From Fistulifera solaris (lineage: Eukaryota > Bacillariophyta > Bacillariophyceae > Naviculales > Stauroneidaceae), in assembly GCA_030295235.1 (NCBI GenBank), contig AP026124.1, positions 2,170,001 to 2,234,000 of the forward strand: a DNA stretch of 64,000 nt. The letters are read 5' to 3'. A program made the position numbers and the translations under genes. The notes beneath the pieces are model-generated. The model was not told the origin of the DNA. It ran no database searches and worked only from the letters and a program-made list of their open reading frames with translations. This document shows positions 52,900-62,642 of the stretch, piece by piece. How positions within the stretch are numbered: the stretch's first letter is position 1; each line of letters begins with the position of its first letter.

Positions 52900-53692
52900 G
52901 TTAACGTCTCGTTAGAAATGCGACTTCAACGACGTATGTCCTCGTTTCTGAGCCAAGTTTGAAGGAGGTATCCGTCCGCGTTTCGAGTGAAACAATTTGA
53001 AGGTCAAATCTTTCCTTGACTCTTGTGCTTCAAGCAATATTTTTCCAAAGCATTCATTCTACATCTTTGAGAAAGAAGCCTAATTTTAATTTGGAATGGA
53101 TCCATTGTGAAGCAAAGAGCAAGTGGTGTGTTTTAGGTTCCAACCCGTTATTCGCTTTCGATGCAACAAAAAAAAGTGAGCGAGGCGACAGAGGAAAAAC
53201 GATTTCGGGAAAGTACTTCGCCGCTTTGCGCTACGCCGCGCTTTCGGGCGCGCCAGCTTGAATCCTCTAGTCTTAGATCCAAATCCAAGTCTAAGTACAT
53301 TGCTGCAGTTAATATAGAAGATTTCCGTACTCTGAATTAAAATGTCCGAATCGTCGACGTCATGCTGCTATGCAGCGTATGCTCTCTTTGTTTGTTTGAA
53401 GAGAGAGGAAGATGATGATTTGTGCTGCTCGGTGAAGTTCATCAATGTCACTTGCTCCAAGCATATCTTATCACTTCCCGGACCGCTTTCGTTTTCAACT
53501 TCATATCTGCGAAAGCTAAATCTGCTTTATAAATTCAGCAACAGTAGTGACATGGACGATTGAACGCCTATTATCCTCCGCTTCACAAGTTTGATCGTAC
53601 GAATAGAAGTCTCCATCTGCACTAATCTATCACCGAATCATCATTTAGTCAAACGACAGAAGAATCGTGAGCAAACGAAAAACTATAGTTGT
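52900..53692. other. Intergenic region between FCP copies 2 and 3
   Basis: 793 bp. Short open frames (for example 53342-53563) do not resemble known proteins. No other feature. Confidence 0.4.
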
Positions 53693-54356
53693 TTAATAAA
53701 GGAAGGGAAGACCAGTGATCAACTTGTCGTAGCCATCGAATCCAGGGCTGACGAAGTTCTGGCTATCGTGACGAAGCAATTCCAAGATGGCAAGCATGGC
53801 AAGGCGTCCGTGCTGCAACTCCTGCAATTGGCGCTTCTCCAAAACTGCGATGGAAGAGATCGGGGGTGAGCAATTAAGACATAGATACTTCAATTGACAA
53901 GGTAAAAATCAATGCGTACCTTCCGGTTCGAGGTCGGGTTGACCAGCGGGGAAGCTTCCCAAGATACCATAGTAGTCAACGGCACCGATAAGGAAGAAAA
54001 TTTGGGCCCAGCCAAGGGTGGGGACAGTGTCGATAGCGGCAACGCCGTTGGGGATATCCGCGAACTTGAGTCCAGGGGCGATCTCACCAGGGAACTTGTA
54101 GATCTCAGGGACGATGTATCCAATGACAGCTAGCTGAGCGACGCGACCGTGCTTAAGCTCGGCGGTACGGTACTGGGCGAAAGTCTCGGCATCGATGTTC
54201 TTAGAAAGTCCCAAAGGGTCGAAAAAAGCCAGTCGGGGAAATGGTTCCGAGCTCGTTTTCGTACGACATCTTCAAGGCCGACGAAGAGGCCTTGCTGGCC
54301 GAGGAAGTGAAAGCAGCGGCAGAGCCAGCGAGGAGGGCAGCGATAGCGAGCTTCAT
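53693..54356 (-). CDS. Fucoxanthin-chlorophyll a/c protein (Lhcf type), one-base frame break
   Basis: Exons 54356-53920 and 53844-53693, 75-bp intron (GTACGC...GCAG, phase 1). The exon total is 589 bases, one too many for whole codons. The extra base is in the A6 run at 54222-54227: with five, the frame gives SPTGFFDPLGLSKNIDAETF and continues normally as a 195-aa FCP (YRTAELKHGRVAQLAVIGYI, GWAQIFFLIGAVDYYGILG, QLQELQHGRLAMLAILELL). The presequence MKLAIAALLAGSAAAFTSS is the same as copy 1 for its first 19 residues. If the extra base is real, this copy is dead too. I favour a sequence error because all else is intact. Confidence 0.88.
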
Positions 54357-54869
54357 GGTTGCTAAAGGTTATCAAGAAACAATCTATTGAATGATCGGTT
54401 GGAATGGACAAGGGGCGGACCTTCGTCTTCAACGCAGAAAGCAAACGCAAGCCGGAATAAACAGAAGTTGAAGTCATTATGGCCGCGATCTTAGTAGTCA
54501 ACGTCGCATAGTTACTTAACCATCTCTATGTGGGTCGCGCGTCGCGCAATGTGTGTCGGACGAAGGCAAGACAGAAAATTGCAACACAGGAACGACTAAC
54601 GATCGAGCTAAGGACGCAAAAGAGGCTATCGCCCTTAAAATGCAAACTTCGCCCCTTCTTACGCATAGATACATCGTTACGACGCGCACGTTGACAAAAG
54701 CCACATGTAGGTAGCGAAGTTTAAGGCAAGTTGTAGAAAAGTTTGCTCCAAGATTCGTCAACGCCCTCGCTATCTTGTTTATTCTGTGAGATAGGATAAT
54801 TTAGCAGACAAGAAGATATGGAAGAAATTGTAAAGAATAGCTTAGTCGAAAGGGGAAGGAAGACATCTC
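54357..54869. other. Region upstream of the FCP cluster
   Basis: 513 bp: promoter of copy 3 and 3' flank of the next minus-strand gene. No other gene seen. Confidence 0.4.
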
Positions 54870-55276
54870 CTAGTATTGCACTTGCTTCATTTCCACCCAA
54901 ACACGACGAGCTGTCCATTCCAATGGTTCTTCTTCTTCCCATTGAAACAAGGCTTCATCGCCTCCAACGTCTACTTCATCTTCGTCGTCGTCATCGTCAT
55001 TTTCTTCGTCAAATGCTTCAAGTCTGGCTGCGCGGTTAGCTTCCTTGATATTCGCAAACACACCTTACAATTTGAGTATCTTGAGTCTCGTATCCTGCGT
55101 GTTCTCCCCACCGGTACTCCACAAGCGAGGACCAAATAAACAGCATTTAAGCGTTTGGGAGACTTTGCTTTCGGCTTCGTAGTAGCTTGGACGACTCGGA
55201 TCACTTTGACTTCGTTGTCAGTATCCTCCGCACAGAGACGCTTCTTGCTGTTCGTTGTCGTATCAACTTCAGACAT
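54870..55276 (-). CDS. Small charged protein, unknown, suspected frame break
   Basis: Two frames on the minus strand read as one protein of about 135 aa. The N-terminus is MSEVDTTTNSKKRLCAEDTD, then RLNAVYLVLACGVPVGRTRR and RDSRYSNCKV. After a break in the ACACA run at 55058-55063 comes FANIKEANRAARLEAFDEEN, a DDDDDEDE run and the end FQWEEEEPLEWTARRVWVEM. The VYLV...Y...F-IKEANRAA pattern is a small alpha/beta module I have the impression of seeing in diatom proteins. The very acidic C-terminus follows it. Function unknown; nuclear location is a guess. Confidence 0.55.
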
Positions 55277-55546
55277 TATCAAACGTTGACACGGGGAAAG
55301 TAAAATGGGATAGGAAGCAACACTCTTTAAGAGTATTAGTCAAGTGCAATAATACTTGTACCGGTAACGACTGTCATTGGTCTTTCGCATTTTCATGTTA
55401 AAGAAAATCCGGAAGGGCGAAAGCGCGACAACTCGCGCGCTGTCGCTGTTTATACGCTTTATACGTGAACTGTCGTGACCAAAATTAGAGTTTAGTCTTT
55501 ATGCAGCAATTACATCGTGGTAAATAAAAATTGTAATTTGAGCACA

Positions 55547-56501
55547 TCACAAACCGGAAAGATCTCGGAATAATTGCTTGCCGTCCTTCGAAGAGAGAAT
55601 AGACTCATAATCCATCAACTTCCACACGAATTTTACCGGTTGCGAAGATGGATCTACGCTAACCAACTTTAGCGAAGGAAAAATTGTTAGGAGATAACAT
55701 TTGGTGCTCAATGAAATATCACACAATCTGCAGGCGACTTACGGAGAGCCGCCCCAAGCAAACATAGGGACTAAAAGTCTTCTGATCGGATGTATACTTT
55801 CGACACCAGAGAACGATTCCTTCTGACGACGATTTCTCTAAATTGGTTTTCGAGCCGATGTCTTTCAACTTCTGAAGAACCGGGGTGTTTTCATGCATCC
55901 GGCTGCCACCGAACCAGCTCACTTCCCGACCTTCGTCAAAGAATTCATTGACAACATCGCTGTTCGGAGCACCTAGATTGACCCAAAGAAACAAGACATT
56001 GTTGCCCCATTCTTGCACGCCTGAATATTTATTAAACGACACTCGACAAGCATCATCAGCGACCGCCAATCGAGCCGATTCTTCCATGACAAATGCTTTG
56101 CCGGTTTGAGCCATTTTCTTTCCCAGTAAACCGGGTGAAACACTATTTCCGTGAATGAGTTTTGAAATATTCAACGTCATTGCTCGGGCAGAGTGTGCGG
56201 GAAAAGCCTCCGGTGCTTTCGTAAGAACGACGCTTTTGGGCGACGAGCGTTTTACTTTTGCCCTGCGCGGAACGATTTCCGGCACATTCAACAAATCCGA
56301 TGATGGAGAGGGCCGTTTCCGAGAAGAACGACGAAGTGGTACGTATTCAGCATCGAAAGATTCTGTTTTGGTTGACTTCGACACAGCGGTGTTTTGAGGA
56401 GAAAGTCGAGTTGGTTTGTCCAAACCCAATTCCCTCAGGCGCGCCTGATTCCGAGCTATCTTCTCTCTTCTTAGTCTTAGATAGGGGTTTTCTGGCTCCA
56501 T
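55547..56501 (-). CDS. Unrecognised conserved protein with C-terminal SWFGGSRMH module
   Basis: Exons 56501-55743 and 55666-55547 (76-bp intron), 292 aa. Without splicing the frame stops just past the donor; the second exon adds LVSVDPSSQPVKFVWKLMDY, which ends the fold. The N-terminus ENPYLRLRREKIARNQARLR resembles chromatin-associated proteins. The middle is basic and Ser/Pro-rich (RRSSRKRPSPSSD). The C-terminal 120 residues (VQEWGNNVLFLWVNLG, SWFGGSRMHENTPVL, GIVLWCRKYTSDQKTF, YVCLGRLS) form a beta-rich module. Family and function unknown; nuclear by its basic clusters (inference). Confidence 0.75.
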
Positions 56502-56907
56502 TTTTGAGACCAGCTTTGAAAACAACAACTCTTTTTCACCTTCAGTGCATGCGATCTCTTTCAAAGCTTTCCAGGTTACATTAAAACATCATCATACTTT
56601 GTACGAAGAGAAATGATAAGCACCGCAAGCACCCAAAAAAATGTTTTCGCGAAAACTGCCTCCGCACCCGCCCGTCAGCCCATCGTCCCTTTTTATCTGA
56701 CGTCATTTCCCTACTCTCACGAGTAGTGCTACGACATCAGTTTCCGATCGAATCCGATGTTCTGCGAACAGCAAACGAGTCACGCATTCGTAGTGTGCGC
56801 ACGTCAAAAAAAGTAGCTACGAAAGGTAGATTCACGAAAACAGAATTCCTTCATTGACACGCAACATTCATTCCGTCTCGTCATCAACTGTTTTATTGCA
56901 CAACAAC
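56502..56907. promoter_or_regulatory. Divergent promoter region with CRE, upstream of ATG8
   Basis: 406 bp between opposed starts. It holds a perfect TGACGTCA palindrome at 56698-56705, about 200 bp from each start, the spacing expected of a shared element. Use by either gene is inferred. Confidence 0.45.
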
Positions 56908-57452
<545 letters not shown>

Positions 57453-58095
57453 AATAACTCATTGGAAACTGGTGGATTGAATTGGGATTAGTGCTGGGGG
57501 GCTTCACGATGACAAAGTGCTTCACTCAATGTGTACATCGATAACGAAAATCAAAAGGGTAATATTCTTTCTTAAAGAGTGAAAGAGGGTCTCTTTAGTT
57601 AGTCTGCATTGCTAGAACGAATTAGGACATATTGTTCTGCCTAGTATCGCACCCATTCACCAATCGACGATTATAGGCAAGAGCAATCCGCCTGCACTTA
57701 GCTTCGACCTCAAGGAATGCATACTTGTACAAACTCAAAGGAACTGATGGAAATCGCACTATCACTCAGTTGTTCTTCTTAAAACCTAAAACTGCGTAGG
57801 CTGGAGCATGCAACACGCATGTATCGCATTGCCTTTCTCTAGGGAAACTCACATTAGGTCTCCGTTTTGGATGAACCTATCACGTTTGAGAATTCATATA
57901 ACCGACAAAGATCAAACATTCCGAGAGAACAGGTAAACGAAGGACGTCTATGTCCTATCTTCCGACCTGAAGTTGTAACCTAAAACAACTGAAGCTGTAA
58001 ACTACGATGCTCGGAGATAACTTTTTTATTTGGTATATATAAGACTAGTGTACCGCTGAAGTTGCTCCGCCGCACTCCGCACTTAGACAGTTAGT
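57453..58095. other. Region between convergent genes
   Basis: 643 bp between ATG8 (plus) and the TDP2-like gene (minus), AT-rich. No coding or RNA feature recognised. Confidence 0.4.
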
Positions 58096-59361
58096 TTACT
58101 TCAGATTCGCCTCGACGGTAACTTGCGCCAGTAAACCAAAATGGTCACTAGGAGCAACGGGAACGGAATGTACGGAGTTGTTGTACGGATTCGTCTTATC
58201 GCAAGAAAGGCCCGGTAGTGCTTCTTTCCCCAAGATCTCGGTGCGTTGTACTAGGGACGCATTGTCGGGATACAATAGTATGCGGTCCAATCGCCGTCGA
58301 AAATTACCTCCTATCATAGGATTTAATTTGGCGTCGTAAGTATAACCAACCGCGTTCTTGTTGTCGCCGTGCAAATACTCCCAAGCATCCTTCCAGGGCT
58401 TTTTCAAGTGTTTTGACAACACGGGATCAGCGCTGCGTGCTCGCTCATCATCCCAATTCAAATCACCCGTAATCACTGCACTTTGTACGTTGGGATATTT
58501 GGATAGGGTCTGTACGCAAAAAGCTTCCATTTCAAGAATTTGACTTTGTCGTTCCGTCGATCCGGGACGGTCTTCCCCCAAGGGTGATTCCAAATGGGTC
58601 GTAGTAAACAAGAATTCTTGCGCCGTCGACAATCGAACTCGCGCGAACAAAATACCACGGTTCATGATCGAATGTCGGAAGGGTCGAAATCCCCAGTCCA
58701 GAATGGTAGCCACGTCATTTCGAATCGCCATGGCACATCCGTAAGGAACCAATTGAATGGGCTGACGCACGATGGAGTATCCTTGGAGTTCTAAAGCGGG
58801 AAACAACACAGAAGCCAGCGGTGGTATGACCTCTTGAAATCCTACCATGACGAGTGGGCTGTCGACTTTGTGGCATTGCGATAAGATTTGTGCAATGGCT
58901 TTCATGCGTTCGGTGGGATGAAGCATTTGGAACCATAGATTGTAGGTGACGATCTGAAAGCTAGCCGGGGACGCGGGATCTATCGACGAGAGCGCTGCCG
59001 CAGGACGTTTTCGTGAGCTGGAAGACGTCTTCAAAGAAGATTGTGTGCTCTGCGCTGGTGGCACAGTAGCACAATCCAAGAGATTGACTCTATCATCATC
59101 GTCACCAACGCTTTCATTGCTAGCGGCTCGTGTTTGGGGACTTTCATCTTTAACATCATCGTCGTCATCGGTATCACAAAGGTCATAAATAGGATGACGC
59201 GCAGTGGATCGACTGGAAGGAGCAGCAGCAGCAGCGGACGTTTCGGTAGAAGATCCTACTTGTCCAAGAGCCTCGAGTCTGCGCTGACGCATTTCTTCTC
59301 GTGAAACTTGAGCAGTTGTTGTACCACCAAGCGCTGCACCTGTGCTATCAATACTATCCAT
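58096..59361 (-). CDS. TDP2-like tyrosyl-DNA phosphodiesterase (EEP family)
   Basis: 421 aa from ATG 59361 (an upstream Met at 59379 is possible). The first ~150 residues are disordered and acidic with a polyalanine run. The EEP domain follows: IVTYNLWFQ, VMVGFQEVIPPL (metal Glu), TTTHLESPLGEDRPGS, ITGDLNWDDERARSAD (GDxNxDD), DAKLNPMIGGNFRRRLDRIL and a final VAPSDHFGLLAQV (catalytic His). The TYNLWF start and GDLNWDD block are the TDP2 signature. TDP2 removes topoisomerase II peptide adducts from DNA 5' ends. The polyacidic N-terminus fits nuclear use. Confidence 0.85.
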   Translation of the reverse strand: MDSIDSTGAALGGTTTAQVSREEMRQRRLEALGQVGSSTETSAAAAAPSSRSTARHPIYDLCDTDDDDDVKDESPQTRAASNESVGDDDDRVNLLDCATVPPAQSTQSSLKTSSSSRKRPAAALSSIDPASPASFQIVTYNLWFQMLHPTERMKAIAQILSQCHKVDSPLVMVGFQEVIPPLASVLFPALELQGYSIVRQPIQLVPYGCAMAIRNDVATILDWGFRPFRHSIMNRGILFARVRLSTAQEFLFTTTHLESPLGEDRPGSTERQSQILEMEAFCVQTLSKYPNVQSAVITGDLNWDDERARSADPVLSKHLKKPWKDAWEYLHGDNKNAVGYTYDAKLNPMIGGNFRRRLDRILLYPDNASLVQRTEILGKEALPGLSCDKTNPYNNSVHSVPVAPSDHFGLLAQVTVEANLK

Positions 59362-60040
59362 TCTATTTTGCTCTTGCATATCTCTTGAGGAAGTAGTAGT
59401 AGTTGTTCGTAAAGAAATCGGTCATACAGTAAATGTCATAACGGAAGGAATTCTCAACTTGGCGAATGACAAGTGTCTCTCTATGCGCATCGACGGAAGT
59501 TGAATCGCCAATCAACACACAAGTCATTTCTTGAAGTCTCAAACCTTTTGAGTCGATCTACTGAGAAAACGGTGTCAGGACGTACGAGGTACAGCAACAA
59601 ATGAAGATGAAGGAATTAGCATCATGCGATGTGGAAAGATCGCAATGCGATGTCGCTGCGTTCTCCGCCGCAGACTGTTCAACAGACAACTGACGTCGCA
59701 CAACCAGCCAACGGAAATGGGGACTGTCTTGCCACAACGCAAACGAATGAAACACGAATGAATGGACGAATGGTATTTAGTACCGGACTCAAGGGCGCGT
59801 AACTGACTATGATGTTGACTACCGGTACCCGGTACCGTAATAACGGGAGGACTAACGTGAAAGGTTCATCCAAAACGGAGACCTAATGTGAGTTTCCCCT
59901 TTTTTAAACATCTTTTGCACCCGACTTCATTTAGTTCATCGATTGCGACAGTCCAGATATCGAGAATCGAAGAATGTTGTATATACGGTGCGGATGCGCT
60001 TGGGGTTTGGCGTGGCTTTTGAGCTCTGTGGTGCAGAAAA
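59362..60040. other. Divergent intergenic region
   Basis: 679 bp between the TDP2-like gene (minus) and the cyclophilin (plus). It includes tandem GGTACC palindromes near 59823-59836 and a TGACGTCG variant near 59690. Open frames here lack coding character. Confidence 0.4.
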
Positions 60041-61023
60041 ATGACGCTTTCTCTCGGAAACGTGTTGAAGCCACAAACAAACACTCGTTTAACGCTTTAC
60101 TCTGACTCTTCAGAGAACGATAGGCACGAGTCTTCCTACCTAAGCAACAATCGACGACTTTTGATTCATGACATAGGTGCATCATTGCTCTCTACGGCTT
60201 GTCTGGCATCGACATCGACAGTAGCCAATGCAGTCGAAGCCACTACTTCGACACAATACATCGATGCATCGCAAGCAAAAGTGACGAACAAAGTTTATTT
60301 CGACGTCAGAGTATCACGACAGGATGGTAGCTTTTATGTACGTGATGATTTGCCCAATACGCCAGAAAATCAAGTGTTCTATGGAAAGATTGTGGTTGGT
60401 CTCTTTGCCCAGAATGCACCCACGCACGTGGAAAAGTTCCTCTCTTACATCCCTTCGCTTTCCGACTATCTTTCGGAAGAAAATCCATTACCAAGTTACG
60501 GACGGTCTCAATTTCCTCGGATCGATCAAAGCACGGGATTGCTATGGGGCGGCAAGATACCCAGTCTTCAAGTGGCCGAGTATGGTGGTAGTTCAGCACT
60601 TCAGTATTATGGACGCATTTTGCCAGCGTCGCTGTGGCTGGAACGCGACCGCGATCTGCAGCGGATTTCACACAATCAGAAAGGACTATTGACTCATGCA
60701 AACTTGGACCTCACCCCGGAATTCGCGATCACCACGCGACGCGACGGCACGGAGCTAGACGGTCGGTACACGGTGTTTGGCAAGATTTTAGAGGATGAAT
60801 CCTCCGATCAGTTTTTATCACTGATACAAGATCTGCCGACGTACGAAATCAATCGCCCGACTTCGACGGATGGAGTTGTGGAAGATGCGGCTTCCGTCAT
60901 CTATAATGCACAACGACAGTTCTTTCGCAACACAGCAAAAGTTTTGGAGACTCGCGTCTGGACAAGACTTACGAGGGCAAATTTTTACGACGGGTCGAAG
61001 TCACGCAAGTTGGCGTACTGTAA
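60041..61023 (+). CDS. Cyclophilin-type peptidyl-prolyl isomerase, probably lumenal
   Basis: About 327 aa. The N-terminus has a Ser-rich transit-like stretch and then RRLLIHDIGASLLSTACLAS ending VANAVE, which could be a twin-Arg or signal-type lumen sequence. Cyclophilin fold: KVYFDVRVSRQDG, YGKIVVGLFAQNAPTHVEKF, GLLTHANLDLTPEFAITT, and YTVFGKILEDESSDQF. The C-terminus changes frame near 60956: one extra base in CGCGTCTGG gives LDKTYEGKFLRRVEVTQVGV, the usual beta-strand end, stopping at 61023. Unrepaired, it ends SRKLAYCKHN at 61033. Active-site residues are diverged from cytosolic cyclophilins, so catalysis is not assured. Confidence 0.85.
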
Positions 61024-61142
61024 GCACAACTAGAGTACACGATAGCTATCTTCTAATGCGCTACTGCATTTACAAAACATAGCATTGTCTACTTACTTTC
61101 GATCTAGGCAGGGGTCGCGCTCCCAGGAGGGCATTAGTTCAT

Positions 61143-62277
61143 TCACAAAAAGTCGCGTGATGATACGGTGACATCCGGTGCATAGACAAAGTATTCTCGT
61201 ATCCATCGACTGGCGTTGACGGCCTGCTCCATCAGAATAGCGCGTAAATCTCGGAACTCATCATCGCAAATATCTATTTTCTTCAGCGACGTCTTTTCGA
61301 TTACTTGTGCGTCCGTATGTTTCTTCCCTGGCTTGAACCATATCATGGGCGGGATCTCCCTTTGTAATCCTAAGAAATGTTGCAAGTCCATACGAAAATG
61401 AGTTTCGTATTCCGGGTCACTCAGTTGTGAAACTTCATATAGTAATATCTGGCGATTGTTGGGTGGCAATGGTTTAACGGATCGGGGTAGCCATTGAGGC
61501 GCAACGTATTGCAGCTCTTCCTCAGTTCGATTTGTTTTTCCTAAGTTGATCAATGGTATATGAAAATTGGCTCGAAATGTGCAGAGATTAAAAATCCTTT
61601 TCGACATTTGCCGACCAGCTCATTCGGTGGGGGCATTTTGAATTCATTGTGAATACGAAAGTTATAAAAACTCTCAAACCTTTTCCGGGAACACGTGAGT
61701 GAGATGATTGGAAGCACCGATGATAAAGTTACGAGAGACTCACCATAAAACAGGATGTCGAATTCCGATCAAGAAACGAGTTGTGGGAAAGTATTTGAGA
61801 TAGTTTGGCATACCAAGCTGCGTTGATTCGACATCCATCGGACATTTCAAACCTCGTGCATAATCCCCGTCAGGAAACTCGTTGTACAGATCTCGGATGA
61901 GTCGGGCTTGTTTGTTAAAGGCCATATCACACCGCTCGTCGGAGAATATTTGCACTTCGGGGTGGTTTTGTAAGTGAAACATGAGGGTGCTTGTTCCGCA
62001 TTTCGGGAAGCCAATAATAGCGAAATTGAGTAGCCAGGAGGCATCACCGGTTACGTTGTAATCATTCACAAGCGACTCAAGGGGGAGGACGGGGGCGAGG
62101 CTCGCGATACACGAGCTCTAAACTTCTTTCCATTGCGTTCGATGGAGCCAAATAGGAAGTCGTGAGGTCTGAAGAAATGGGGCGTGTGTGCCAGTGTCCC
62201 AAGGCGATATTGATGAATGATAATATGAAGGCGGCGGTAGCTAAGAGCAAATACGGTAAGAAACTCCGTCTGATCAT
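61143..62277 (-). CDS. Sulfotransferase, type II membrane protein
   Basis: Exons 62277-61744 and 61679-61143 (64-bp intron, GTGAGT...AAAAG), about 356 aa. The N-terminal span (SFLPYLLLATAAFILSFINI) suggests a Golgi type II enzyme. The PAPS-binding loop is AIIGFPKCGTSTLMFHL, and the 3'-phosphate site region includes FLIGIRHPVLWFESFYNFR across the splice. Two compensating breaks are seen: an extra C in the G5 run at 62081-62085 (sense C5) and a missing T in the A5 run at 61590-61594. Correcting both leaves whole codons throughout. The acceptor is unknown; a glycan or glycolipid is possible. Confidence 0.82.
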
Positions 62278-62642
62278 CGTTTGTGTTTCGTGTTAGAACC
62301 TGTCGTCATGGTCGAGGTGGCGGTTTCATGAATTTTGCGTGCCATGGTCACAAATGTTTTTCTCCTTTTTTGATTGTGGCATTCGTGAATGCCACAGCTT
62401 GTCGTAGCGGTCTTTTGTCCGCATACCAGGTGTGCATCTTGTCCGTTGATCATATCGCGGACGAAAACGGTATCCGAATTCTCCAAATCAATGTACTTTC
62501 AACATTCTCAACGTTTACATTTTTCGGTAGAGTGCACCGATTTCGGCCTTTTAGCTTACGCAAAAACCCGAAAAGACATCCACCAAACGCAACAAGCCAC
62601 TTTTCCGGAAACGAGATCACCTCCACGCTTCAAGCTACCACG
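62278..62642. other. Divergent intergenic region
   Basis: 365 bp between the sulfotransferase (minus) and the protease (plus); presumed shared promoter. No gene seen. Confidence 0.4.
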
